Below, one piece after another: positions 27,310 to 39,161 of a DNA stretch of 64,000 bases; the first letter of the stretch is position 1; each line of letters begins with the position of its first letter. The stretch is from Dyella ginsengisoli LA-4 (GTDB lineage Bacteria > Pseudomonadota > Gammaproteobacteria > Xanthomonadales > Rhodanobacteraceae). The notes under the pieces are model-generated. The model was not told the DNA's origin. It saw only the letters and a program-made list of their open reading frames with translations, and ran no database searches. Location: contig NZ_AMSF01000088.1 of NCBI RefSeq assembly GCF_000334915.1, positions 58,131 to 122,130 on the forward strand, read 5' to 3'. The translations under genes were made by a program, and so were the position numbers.

Positions 27310-29124
27310 GTGAGCGTGCACGATTCGGGATCCATGGGGCCGGCGGCGAGCGCGTTCGACGTTCCGTCGGACGCAATCAGCGGGGCGTTCGGCGACGGCT
27401 TCGCGGTGCCCGGTTTCGACGCGGTGGCCCGCCTGGCCGCGCACTCGCTGCATGTGCCGCTGGTGTCGCTGGTGCTTTCCACGGGCAGCGCATTCTGGTT
27501 CAGCGCCGACGCACACCGGCCCGATTCCCCGCATGCGCTGCATCCGCGTTACCTGGAAGCCACCCGGCAGGGCCAGACCCAGGTGGTCCCCGATACCGAG
27601 GCCGACACGCGCTTCGGCGGGGCACCATTGCTCACCGACATCGGCCCGACGCGCATGCGCTTCTTCGCCAGCGAGCCGGTATACACGCTCAGCGGCCAGC
27701 ACGTGGGCGCACTGTGCGTCATGGATTACTCGCCGCGCGACGGGCTCAACGAAAGCGAGTGCGCGGACCTCCGCGACGCGGCCCGTCTCGCCGGCACCGG
27801 GCTGGTACTGGGCAGTTACGTCGGCCGCACCGATCCGGTGACCCAACTGCCGCACCGCAACGCCTTCTTCGAGGATCTGCGGGCACGCCAGCGTGGCGGC
27901 GCGCACCAGACCTGGCTGATTGCGGTCGACGTGGCACCGGTCAGTCGCTTCAGCGCCTTCATCCGCGCCATGGGCCATGCCTACGCCGACGAACTGATGC
28001 GCGACGTGGCGGCTCGCGTGCAGGTGTGGATGCCCGAGCACACCCATCTCTACCAGGTGGGCACCAGCCGTTTCGCCGCGATCCTCCCCGGTTCGCCGGA
28101 CGGCATCGATGCCGCGTGGCTGGACGAGCTGGTGCATCGCTTGCGCCAGCCGTTCGACTGCCTCGGCATTCCGCTGTGCGTCCAGCCGGGCGTGGGCCTG
28201 CTCAGCCTGGACATCCATCAGCTCGATGGCGGCGATCCGCTGCGACTGGTGATGAGCGCCTCGCATGCCGCGCAGGAGAGCGTGCGCGGCTGGGCGATCT
28301 ACGAACCGAGCGACGACGAGCGCCACCGGCAGGAATTCTTCCTCGTCACCGAACTGGCCGCCGCGCTCAACGAGCGGGCGGAGCTTGACCTGCACTACCA
28401 GCCGCGGGTCGACCTGGCCAGCGGTCGCTGCGTCGCCGTGGAGGCGCTGGCGCGCTGGCAGCATCCCACCCAGGGGGCGATCCCGCCGGGACGCTTCATC
28501 GAGCTGGCCGAACAGGCAGGCCTGATGCGCAGCCTCACCGAATGGGTACTCGATCACGGCGTGGCCCAGCTCGGCCTGTGGCAGCGCGCCGGGCTGGACC
28601 TGAAGCTGTCGATCAACGTCTCCAGCAGCGACCTGGGCACCGAACTGATCGACCGTCTGCGCGAGGCCGCCGGCCGCCACGCGGTCGCGCTGGAGGCGCT
28701 GGAGCTGGAGGTCACCGAGGGCACCCTGCTGGAACATTCGGACACCACCCGCGAGATCCTCGCGGCGATCCGCGCACTGGGCGTGGGTATCGCCATCGAC
28801 GACTTCGGCACCGGCTACAGCAACCTCACCTCGCTGCGCGAGATGCCGGCGACCAGCCTGAAGATCGACCAGTCGTTCGTCCGTGGGATGGAAGCGAGCC
28901 CGCACGACGGGGCGATCGTGCGCTCGATGACCGAGCTGGCGCGCGAGCTGGGCTTCCGTGTCGTGGTCGAGGGGGTGGAGACGGCCAGCATTTTCGAATC
29001 CGTGCAGGGCATGGCCTGCGACGAAGTGCAGGGTTACCACCTGGCCCGGCCGATGCCCGCGGCGGAGCTGCCGGGCTGGCTGGCGCGCCACGACATCGCC
29101 CGCTTTCGCCGCCCGGCCGGGTGA
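27310..29124 (+). CDS. GAF / degenerate GGDEF / EAL cyclic-di-GMP phosphodiesterase
   Basis: Signalling protein of 604 residues without membrane segments. A GAF-like sensor domain covers about 35-170. A GGDEF-like domain (175-335) has lost its signature (TSRFA in place of GGDEF), so it is probably not a diguanylate cyclase. The EAL domain (350-600) keeps E378-A-L, the D497-D-F-G-T-G motif, KIDQSFV, VVEGVET and QGYHLARP, so c-di-GMP hydrolysis is likely. The start is GTG 27310 or ATG 27334. Transcribed away from ompW across a 147-base gap. Confidence 0.88.
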   Translation: MSVHDSGSMGPAASAFDVPSDAISGAFGDGFAVPGFDAVARLAAHSLHVPLVSLVLSTGSAFWFSADAHRPDSPHALHPRYLEATRQGQTQVVPDTEADTRFGGAPLLTDIGPTRMRFFASEPVYTLSGQHVGALCVMDYSPRDGLNESECADLRDAARLAGTGLVLGSYVGRTDPVTQLPHRNAFFEDLRARQRGGAHQTWLIAVDVAPVSRFSAFIRAMGHAYADELMRDVAARVQVWMPEHTHLYQVGTSRFAAILPGSPDGIDAAWLDELVHRLRQPFDCLGIPLCVQPGVGLLSLDIHQLDGGDPLRLVMSASHAAQESVRGWAIYEPSDDERHRQEFFLVTELAAALNERAELDLHYQPRVDLASGRCVAVEALARWQHPTQGAIPPGRFIELAEQAGLMRSLTEWVLDHGVAQLGLWQRAGLDLKLSINVSSSDLGTELIDRLREAAGRHAVALEALELEVTEGTLLEHSDTTREILAAIRALGVGIAIDDFGTGYSNLTSLREMPATSLKIDQSFVRGMEASPHDGAIVRSMTELARELGFRVVVEGVETASIFESVQGMACDEVQGYHLARPMPAAELPGWLARHDIARFRRPAG

Positions 29125-29241
29125 ATCGGCGCCCAACCGGCAGCGAGACGCTTTGCCCAGCGTGACCGGTGCCACAGCCCGAAAGCCGCCATCCCGTCAA
29201 AGTGCGGCATGCCCGCACTCCCCCTACGCTCCCGCCCCCCC

Positions 29242-30111
29242 ATGTCAGACACTCCGCCCCCGCGCGACCAGGTGTTCTCGCGCCCGCTGCGCCCACGGGT
29301 GCACCCGGCCGGCGCGGACGGGCGGCTGCGGCAGTTCCGCCACGATGCCTTCGATCGCGACATGTCGCCGCTGCTGGTGGTCGATCACGTGCAGTCGGCC
29401 GGTCCGGACAGCCAGCCGGTACCGCACGCGGGCCTGTCGGTGGCGACACTGCTGTTCGAGCACGCGCAGGGCGCGATCGACACCGAGGACAGCACCGGAG
29501 CGCGGCAGACGATCCGTCCGGGCGACCTGCACTGGACTTTTGCCGGCCGCGGACTGGTCCGCCGCGCCTGGGCCGGCAACGACACGCTCTCGCTGGATGC
29601 GCTGCAGCTGCTGGTCAATTCGCCCGCGGCGCTCAAGCAGCAGGCTCCGGCCAGCTTCCATCTGGCCGCGGCCGAGGTGCCGCAACTGGTCCTGCCCGGC
29701 GCCCGCATGCGCCTGCTCGCCGGTCGCTTCGGCGAACAGGTGTCGCCGCTGGTGCTACCGCAGCCGATGCTGATCCTGGACGGCCGCATGGATGCCGGGG
29801 CGAGCTTCCCGCTGGAGCTGCCGGCGGGCTGGAACGCCTGGTGCTACGCCGTCTCGGGCGAGCTGGCGGTCGCCGCCGACGGTGCCGCCACGCGTGCCCT
29901 TCCGGCCACCACCGCGGTGATCGCGACGGCCACCAGCGGCGACGTGTGCCTGCGCATCCGCGGCGTCGGCACGCGTTCGCACCTGGTGGTCGTGGCCGGC
30001 ATGGCGATCCACGAGCCGGTGGTGCAGCACGGGCCGTTCGTGATGAACACGCGCCAGGACGTGATGCGCGTGGTACGCGACTACGAGGCCGGGCGGCTGG
30101 GACGCCTCTGA
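29242..30111 (+). CDS. Pirin-family protein
   Basis: Bicupin of 289 residues from the ATG at 29242. The N-terminal cupin contains DHVQSAG, VPHAGLSVATLLFE and RPGDLHWTFAGRG, and the second cupin contains GWNAWCYAVSGELAV. The pirin metal site normally uses three His and a Glu; the HAG...H...E spacing is only partly preserved, so metal binding is uncertain. Some pirins are quercetinases and others redox sensors. The role cannot be chosen here. Confidence 0.75.
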   Translation: MSDTPPPRDQVFSRPLRPRVHPAGADGRLRQFRHDAFDRDMSPLLVVDHVQSAGPDSQPVPHAGLSVATLLFEHAQGAIDTEDSTGARQTIRPGDLHWTFAGRGLVRRAWAGNDTLSLDALQLLVNSPAALKQQAPASFHLAAAEVPQLVLPGARMRLLAGRFGEQVSPLVLPQPMLILDGRMDAGASFPLELPAGWNAWCYAVSGELAVAADGAATRALPATTAVIATATSGDVCLRIRGVGTRSHLVVVAGMAIHEPVVQHGPFVMNTRQDVMRVVRDYEAGRLGRL

Positions 30112-30127
30112 TCCGGAAGCGCCGCGG

Positions 30128-31816
<1,689 letters not shown>

Positions 31817-31890
31817 CGAGTGGCGTGGCGCTGCACCGGAAGCGACGGCGGTGCTACCGTCTGGCGGCCGAGTCGACCCACGGACCGATC

Positions 31891-32274
31891 ATGCCAAACC
31901 TGCTTGCCCTCGCGTTGCTGATGGCCCCCGCGGCCGCCTCCGGCGCCGACTTCCACGACCGCATCGTCCAGGGTCGGCTGGCCGAGGCGGCCGCGACCGG
32001 CGCGCCCTACCAGAAGGCGCTGTGGGCGAAGATCGGCGACCCGATGACCGATGCGCTGAAGGGCTGTATCGCGCACAACCGCAACGTGGACAAATCGCCG
32101 TTCACCCTGGTCGCCGACATCCGTGCCGATGGCCATCCGCTGCGGGTCGAGGTGCAGCCGGCCACCGTACTGGCCACCTGCCTGGCCGGGCAGTTCGCGG
32201 GCTGGACGCTGCCGACGCCGCCGAAGGACCCGAAGCCCTACCCGATCGAGATCGACGTCAGCATCACCCGCTGA
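31891..32274 (+). CDS. Small periplasmic protein of unknown function
   Basis: Hypothetical protein of 127 residues. A signal peptide ends near SGA-D (about residue 19). The mature part has two cysteines (KGCIAHN and LATCLAGQF), likely disulfide-bonded. Its pattern of a Cys, a hydrophobic strand VADIRADGHPLRVEVQP and a closing PYPIEIDVSI strand resembles small TonB-C-like folds. No catalytic motif is visible. It ends one base before the convergent acoR stop. Confidence 0.65.
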   Translation: MPNLLALALLMAPAAASGADFHDRIVQGRLAEAAATGAPYQKALWAKIGDPMTDALKGCIAHNRNVDKSPFTLVADIRADGHPLRVEVQPATVLATCLAGQFAGWTLPTPPKDPKPYPIEIDVSITR

Positions 32275-32275
32275 C

Positions 32276-34186
32276 TCACTCGCCGCGCTGGCGCGCTTCC
32301 AGCCGGCGGTACAGCGTGCTGCGGCTGATGCCGAGCTTGCGCGCCGCCGCCGCCATGTTGCCGCGGCAGGCGGCGAGTACCTGGTCGATCGCCTGCGCCT
32401 CCAGGTCGTGCAGGTTGCCGGCGACCGGGCCTGCGGCGAGCGCCGGCGGGCCCGAGGCGTCGGATGCCGGGCGCCGCCAGCCGTCCGGCAGATCGTCCAT
32501 CGTCAGCGTCGCGCCCACCGTGCCGAGCGCCATCAGACTGCGCAGCACGCCGACCAGCTCGCGCACATTGCCCGGCCAGCGCCGGGCCGCCAGTTCGCGC
32601 ACCAGTTCCGGCGCCAGCCGCATCGGTACCTGCTCGGCACCCAACGCCGTCCACAGTCGGCGCACGGTCTCGCCCACATCCGGGTGCTCGCGCAGCGGCG
32701 GCAGGTGCAGCACCGACTGCGCCACGCGGAAATACAGGTCGGCGCGGAACTCGCCGCGGTCGACCGACTGCTGCAGCTGGCGATGGGTGGCGGCGATCAC
32801 CCGCACGTCGATGGCATGCGCGCGGCCGCCGCCGAGCGGCGTCACCTCGCGCTCCTGCAGCACGCGCAGCAGCCGGCTCTGCAGCGACAGCGGCATGTCG
32901 CCCAGCTCGTCCAGGAACAGCACGCCACCGTGCGCCTCGCGCAGCAGGCCGGGCGCGCCCTCGCGGCGGGCGCCGGTGAACGCGCCCGGCAGGTGGCCGA
33001 ACAGTTCCGATTCGATCAGTGCCTCGGGCAGGGAGGCGCAGTTCACCGCCACGAAGGGGGCGCCCGAGCGCGCGCTGCGGCGATGCAGCTCGCGCGCCAC
33101 CACTTCCTTGCCGGTGCCGGTCTCGCCCTGCAGCAGCACGGTGATGTCGGCATCGAGCAGGCGCACCTGGCGCTCGATCGCGGCATCCAGCTGTGCATCG
33201 AATACCGTCGCCGGCGCGCGCAGCGGGCGGATCGCCTGCTTCGGCGGCGAGGGTTCGCGGGGAGAGCGCACGGTGCCCGGCACGACGATGCGCGAACGCT
33301 GCGGATCGCGCCGTGCGTGCACCATGTCGCCGGTCTGGCAGCGCATGCTGGCGACGCTGCCGGGCACCGGCAGGGCCGAGGCGAACAGCTCGTCGTAACG
33401 GCGCTTGCCCAGCTCGCTCCAGTCCAGCCCGAGCAGGCGCAGCGCATGGCGGTTGGCCGCGGCCAACCGATGCCCCTCGAACACCAGCATGCCCTCGCGG
33501 GCGGTGCCGATCAGCGCGGGATCGGGCTGGATACGCACGATGTCGGCGCCATCGAACGCGCACTCGAACAGGCGGTGCTCGATCTGCTCCACCGCCAGCT
33601 GCACCATGCCCAGCGCGTGCAGGTGATGCACCGAGGCGTGGCCGGACAAGTCGAGCACGCCGACCACCCGGCCCTGCGGATCGAAGATCGGCGAGGCCGA
33701 GCAGCTCAGCACACGATGCGGCGCGTAGTAGTGCTCGGCACCGCGCACCTCGACCGAACGCCGCTCGACCAGCGCGGTGCCGATCGCGTTGGTGCCGGTG
33801 GACTGCTCGCTCCACGGCACGCCCGGTCGCAACGACACGCGCGCGGCCTTGTCGAGGAAATCCGGGTCGCCCAGCGCATCCAGGATGAAGCCGTCCGGCG
33901 CGGTCAGCACCACGATCGAGCCGGCCTGGTTGGCGCTGGCATACAGCGCCTCCAGTTCCGGACGGCACAACCGGCGCAGCGCCTCGTGGCGCTCCTGCAT
34001 CTCGCCCAGCGCGCGGCGCTCGACCGGCATCAGGCTCGGCCTGGCACTGGCCACCAGGCCCTGCTCCAGGCAGCGGCGCCAGGAGGCGAGGATGGTGTCG
34101 GAGACCAGCCCGCGCGGTGCGGCGCCATCGTCGAAGAAGCGGCGGCGGGCGGTATCGATCGATTCGGACATCACGTTGTGTCGCAT
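32276..34186 (-). CDS. acoR: AcoR-type sigma-54-dependent activator
   Basis: Enhancer-binding regulator of 636 residues from the ATG at 34186; ATG 34171 is also possible. A GAF-type sensory region (about 50-200, with [15 protein letters not shown]) and a PAS-like segment precede the AAA+ domain. That domain has Walker A GETGTGKE, the sigma-54 contact loop GAFTGA and Walker [14 protein letters not shown] Fis-type helix-turn-helix ([17 protein letters not shown]) ends the protein. Family members sense acetoin, alcohols or their oxidation products. It is divergent from the aldehyde dehydrogenase, with a palindrome and a -24/-12 promoter in between, so control of the alcohol locus is likely. Confidence 0.88.
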   Translation of the reverse strand: MRHNVMSESIDTARRRFFDDGAAPRGLVSDTILASWRRCLEQGLVASARPSLMPVERRALGEMQERHEALRRLCRPELEALYASANQAGSIVVLTAPDGFILDALGDPDFLDKAARVSLRPGVPWSEQSTGTNAIGTALVERRSVEVRGAEHYYAPHRVLSCSASPIFDPQGRVVGVLDLSGHASVHHLHALGMVQLAVEQIEHRLFECAFDGADIVRIQPDPALIGTAREGMLVFEGHRLAAANRHALRLLGLDWSELGKRRYDELFASALPVPGSVASMRCQTGDMVHARRDPQRSRIVVPGTVRSPREPSPPKQAIRPLRAPATVFDAQLDAAIERQVRLLDADITVLLQGETGTGKEVVARELHRRSARSGAPFVAVNCASLPEALIESELFGHLPGAFTGARREGAPGLLREAHGGVLFLDELGDMPLSLQSRLLRVLQEREVTPLGGGRAHAIDVRVIAATHRQLQQSVDRGEFRADLYFRVAQSVLHLPPLREHPDVGETVRRLWTALGAEQVPMRLAPELVRELAARRWPGNVRELVGVLRSLMALGTVGATLTMDDLPDGWRRPASDASGPPALAAGPVAGNLHDLEAQAIDQVLAACRGNMAAAARKLGISRSTLYRRLEARQRGE

Positions 34187-34200
34187 GGAACACTCCGGTG

Positions 34201-34217
34201 TGTCGCAATCTGCGACA
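34201..34217. promoter_or_regulatory. Palindromic activator site in the acoR-aldehyde dehydrogenase gap
   Basis: Perfect inverted repeat TGTCGCA-ATC-TGCGACA, 15 bases upstream of the acoR start and about 180 bases upstream of the -24/-12 promoter, a normal distance for a sigma-54 activator site. Binding by the AcoR-like protein is inferred from position. A looser TGTG...CACA repeat follows at about 34230-34250. Confidence 0.65.
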
Positions 34218-34381
34218 CCTGTTGCAAGGTGTGTTCCGATACAAAGCACACGCTCCTGCGGAGCGCAACGCGACCTTCGTGAACGGCGCTGCTGCGATGC
34301 AGCGACCAGGAAATTTTCGCGAGTGCGCACGCCTTCCAGGCGTTTGGCACGGCGCAACATCGATGACATGCGGCAGGTGGC

Positions 34382-34396
34382 TGGCACGGCTTTCGC
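34382..34396 (+). promoter_or_regulatory. Sigma-54 (-24/-12) promoter of the aldehyde dehydrogenase operon
   Basis: TGGCAC-GGCTT-TCGC matches the sigma-54 consensus TGGCAC-N5-TTGC except for one base. The GG (34383-34384) and GC (34395-34396) doublets are correctly spaced. Transcription should start near 34407, about 30 bases before the ATG at 34436. Confidence 0.75.
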
Positions 34397-34435
34397 TCTG
34401 CTTCATCCACCATCCACCCACCGCGGAGCCGCGCC

Positions 34436-35956
<1,521 letters not shown>

Positions 35957-35963
35957 CGCAGCA

Positions 35964-35992
35964 CCGGGGACGGCCGTAGCGGCCGTCCCCGG
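35964..35992 (+). terminator. Strong hairpin after the aldehyde dehydrogenase gene
   Basis: A perfect 12-bp stem, CCGGGGACGGCC/GGCCGTCCCCGG, with a five-base loop lies eight bases after the stop. No T-run follows, so it may be a partial terminator or an mRNA-stabilising hairpin rather than a full stop. The porin gene begins about 220 bases downstream. Confidence 0.5.
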
Positions 35993-36212
35993 CCGCCTTG
36001 TCGGTCCGGTGGTCGCTGGGGAGCGGCCGCCATCTGAGGGGACTGCACCAAAGGGTTTTCGCCACGCCACGCCCGCTTCACGCGGGCGTGCCCGGAGCGT
36101 GCGCCCTGTCCCTGGCCGATGCGGCGGCAAGCACGGAGCGCGGCATCCGCCGTCTCCGCATCACGGCGTGCGGCCACGACCGCCCCGCCGACCAACCGAG
36201 GGGAGAGGGGCA

Positions 36213-37415
36213 ATGAAGGCACGTTCACCGCAACACGATGCCCGACAGCGTCGATCCGGTCCTCGTCGCGGGCGGCTCGCCGCCTGGCTGGCGCTGGGCC
36301 TGGCAGCAGTACCGGCCGCGGCTGGCGCAACCGAGTTCAAGGGCGACAGCTGGACTGTCGACATCAGCGGCTACGTCAACGCGTACTACACCACCGTGAG
36401 CTGTTCGGGCGATGCGGTGGGCGGCACGGCGCTGGCCGGTCGCGCGCTGGGCTGCGGCGGCCAGCCGAACCGCACCACGATCGGCAACGGCCTGTTGCCG
36501 AACGCACTGGTGACCAAGTTCACCACGCAGCAGGAAGGCATCGACGTCGGCGCGCAGATCGGCATCATGGCGCACACCGCCACCGGTGACGCGCTGTCGG
36601 CGAACAGCGGCGTGGACGTCCGCCAGGCGTTCTTCACCCTGGGCACGCCGGACTTCGGCACGGTCAAGCTCGGCCGCGACTACGGCGTGTTCGGATCCAA
36701 CGCGATCCTCTCGGACATGACCCTGGTGGGTGCCGGCGCACCGACCCAGGCCACCCAGCGCGGCCGCGTCACGCTCGGTCACATCGGCGCCGGCTACACC
36801 TACCTGGGCAGCTACGGCCAGATCGTCTACACCTCGCCGACCGCCAGCGGCTTCACCTTCACCGGCGGCGTGTTCAGCCCGGTCGACAACACCGGCAACT
36901 ACGACTCGCGCTCGGCGCCGCAGGTGCAGCTGCAGCTCGGCTACGCCACCGGCGGCTTCAAGGCGTGGATCGGTGGCAAGACGCAGCGCTTCTATGCCAA
37001 GGACGGTACCGGCGCGATGCCGGCGCAGTTCACCATGACGGCCACGGAGATCGGCGCCTCCTATGCCATCGACGGCTTCAGCCTGCTCGGCAACATCCAG
37101 GCCGGCCGTGGCATCGGCATCCTCACCGACGGCGACCAGGGCAACGCCAAGGGCGTGAACTACCTGGTGCAAGCCACCTACGCGCTCACCGACAAGCTCA
37201 AGCTCGGCCTCAGCGACGGCCTCAGCCGCAACCGCGACGACCTCGCCAGCAACGCCGACTTCAAGTCCAACAGCAACGTCACCGCCGGCGCGTACTACGC
37301 GCTGACCAAGAGCGTGACGCTGGCTTTCGAACTCGGCCAGACCCGATCGAAGGATTTCGCCGGCCACACCGCCCGCCTCAATGGCGGCTCGGTCGGCGGC
37401 ATCGTCTTTTTCTGA
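36213..37415 (+). CDS. Gram-negative general porin
   Basis: Trimeric-porin-like outer-membrane protein of 400 residues; the ATG at 36213 follows GGAGAG. The signal peptide is long (about 38 residues, ending AGA/TEFKG). The mature protein has the porin patterns GYVNAYYT, DVRQAFFTLGTPDFGTVKLGRDYGVFG, repeated beta strands with aromatic girdles, and a terminal Phe (GGIVFF). Its place just before the PQQ dehydrogenase suggests that it lets alcohol substrate into the periplasm. The 256 bases upstream contain the hairpin at 35964 but no obvious promoter. Confidence 0.85.
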   Translation: MKARSPQHDARQRRSGPRRGRLAAWLALGLAAVPAAAGATEFKGDSWTVDISGYVNAYYTTVSCSGDAVGGTALAGRALGCGGQPNRTTIGNGLLPNALVTKFTTQQEGIDVGAQIGIMAHTATGDALSANSGVDVRQAFFTLGTPDFGTVKLGRDYGVFGSNAILSDMTLVGAGAPTQATQRGRVTLGHIGAGYTYLGSYGQIVYTSPTASGFTFTGGVFSPVDNTGNYDSRSAPQVQLQLGYATGGFKAWIGGKTQRFYAKDGTGAMPAQFTMTATEIGASYAIDGFSLLGNIQAGRGIGILTDGDQGNAKGVNYLVQATYALTDKLKLGLSDGLSRNRDDLASNADFKSNSNVTAGAYYALTKSVTLAFELGQTRSKDFAGHTARLNGGSVGGIVFF

Positions 37416-37445
37416 CCCGCACCATCCGCCACGAGGACCCACGAC

Positions 37446-39146
37446 ATGAAGCGAATCGCATCTCTTCGCCGCACCGCCCTGATCGCCGCCCTGCTGGCCA
37501 CGAGCGCGGGCGCCATCGCCGCCGAGCACTACGCCCCCGTCACCGATGCACGGCTCAAGGCCGCGGCCAGCGACAACGGCTGGCTGATGTACCGGCGCGA
37601 CTACACCAGTTCGGGCTACGCCCCGTTTACCCAGATCGACACCGCCAACGTCGCCAAGCTCAAGCCCGTCTGGGACTACAAGACCGGCTACGACCAGGGC
37701 CATGAAGCCCCGCCGGTGGTCAATGGCGACTTCATGTTCATCACCACGCCCAAGGACGAGCTGTTGGCGTTCCAGGCGAGCACCGGCAAGCTGTTGTGGA
37801 AGTACCAGCACGACCTGTCCCACGTCGGCCTGCGCACCGTGTGCTGCGACGTGGTGAACCGCGGCGTGGCGCTTTACGGCGACGACGTCTACATGGCCAC
37901 GCTGGACAACTACGTGGTCGCGCTGGACGGCCGCACCGGCAAGACCGTGTGGAAACACCAGCTCGCCCCGGCCGACAAGGGCACGGCGATGACGCTGGCG
38001 CCGCTGGTGGTCAAGGGCAAGGTGATCGTCGGCCTGTCCGGCGGCGAGTACGGCGCACGCGGTTCGGTCAATGCGCTGGATGCGAAGACCGGCAAGCTGC
38101 TGTGGACGCGCCACACCATTCCGGCACCGGACGAGCCGGGCGGCGACACCTGGCCGAAGGGCGCCTACAAGACCGGCGGCGGCGGCGCCTGGCTGACCGG
38201 CACCTACGACGCCGACACCGACACGCTGTTCTGGGGCGTCGGCAATCCCGGCCCGTGGCTGGCGACCCTGCGTCCGGGCGACAACCTGTACACCGATTCG
38301 GTGATCGCGATGGACCCGGCCACCGGCAAGATCAAGTGGCACTACCAGTACACGCCGAACGACACCTGGGACTACGACGGCACCAACGAGACGGTGCTCA
38401 CCGACATCGACTACCAGGGCAAGCAGCACAAGGCGCTGGTCACCGCCAGCCGCAACGGCTGGTTCTATGCGATCGACCGTACCGACGGCAAGCTGATCTA
38501 CGCCAGGAAGTTCGCCACCGCGACCTCGGTCAGCGGCTTCAAGGACGGCAAGCCGGTGACCGACCCGGCCATGCGCCCGACCATCGACAAGCAGGTGTTC
38601 ACCTGCCCGAGCTTCCTCGGCGGCAAGAACTGGTGGCCGATCTCGGTCGATCCGCAGACCCACCTCGCCTACGTGCCGACCATGCACACCTGCATGACCA
38701 TCAAGGGCGCCACGGTGGCGTACAAGGCCGGCCTGCCGTTCCTCGGCGAGACCTTCAAGGTGGTCGCCGACCCGGCGCACAAGGGCCAGTGGGGCTCGGT
38801 GCAGGCGATCGACGTGAACACCGGCGACCAGGTGTGGAGCTACCCGTCCGCGCTGCCGTGGAACAGCGGCATGCTCAGCACCGCCGGCGGCCTGGTGTTC
38901 TCCGGCAGCGCCGACGGCCACCTGGTGGCGTTCGACGCCAAGAGCGGCAAGGTGCTGTGGAAGAGCCCGGAGATGACCTCCGGCGTGATCGGCGTGCCCA
39001 GCACCTGGGTGGTCGACGGCAAGCAGTACGTCGGCGTCTACGCCGGCTGGGGCGGCGCCACGCCGATCTGGGGTGGCGACATGGCGAAGGATCCGGCGGT
39101 GATGAACATCCCGGTCGGTGGCCACCTGTACGTGTTCTCGCTGTAA
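37446..39146 (+). CDS. PQQ-dependent alcohol dehydrogenase with lanthanide-type D-x-D motif
   Basis: Periplasmic quinoprotein alcohol dehydrogenase, 566 residues with a signal peptide ending near AIAA. It has the eight-bladed propeller tryptophan-docking repeats (GKLLWKY, GKTVWKH, GKVLWKS). The adjacent-cysteine disulfide is C133-C134. Metal/PQQ residues can be assigned by motif: E201 (GGEYG), N267 (VGNPGPW) and D309 (WDYDGTNE). D311, two residues after D309, is the extra Asp that marks lanthanide-dependent XoxF/PedH enzymes; calcium enzymes have a non-acidic residue there. It is shorter than typical MDH (about 600). Cytochrome and aldehyde dehydrogenase genes adjoin. Substrate (ethanol, methanol or other) cannot be read from sequence. 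Confidence 0.88.
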   Translation: MKRIASLRRTALIAALLATSAGAIAAEHYAPVTDARLKAAASDNGWLMYRRDYTSSGYAPFTQIDTANVAKLKPVWDYKTGYDQGHEAPPVVNGDFMFITTPKDELLAFQASTGKLLWKYQHDLSHVGLRTVCCDVVNRGVALYGDDVYMATLDNYVVALDGRTGKTVWKHQLAPADKGTAMTLAPLVVKGKVIVGLSGGEYGARGSVNALDAKTGKLLWTRHTIPAPDEPGGDTWPKGAYKTGGGGAWLTGTYDADTDTLFWGVGNPGPWLATLRPGDNLYTDSVIAMDPATGKIKWHYQYTPNDTWDYDGTNETVLTDIDYQGKQHKALVTASRNGWFYAIDRTDGKLIYARKFATATSVSGFKDGKPVTDPAMRPTIDKQVFTCPSFLGGKNWWPISVDPQTHLAYVPTMHTCMTIKGATVAYKAGLPFLGETFKVVADPAHKGQWGSVQAIDVNTGDQVWSYPSALPWNSGMLSTAGGLVFSGSADGHLVAFDAKSGKVLWKSPEMTSGVIGVPSTWVVDGKQYVGVYAGWGGATPIWGGDMAKDPAVMNIPVGGHLYVFSL

Positions 39147-39161
39147 CCGGAGCGCCTGACG

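Noticed and set aside
34353..34368. A second TTGGCAC-like -24 element before the aldehyde dehydrogenase
   Set aside because: The -12 doublet is not GC at the required spacing. The site at 34382-34396 fits much better.
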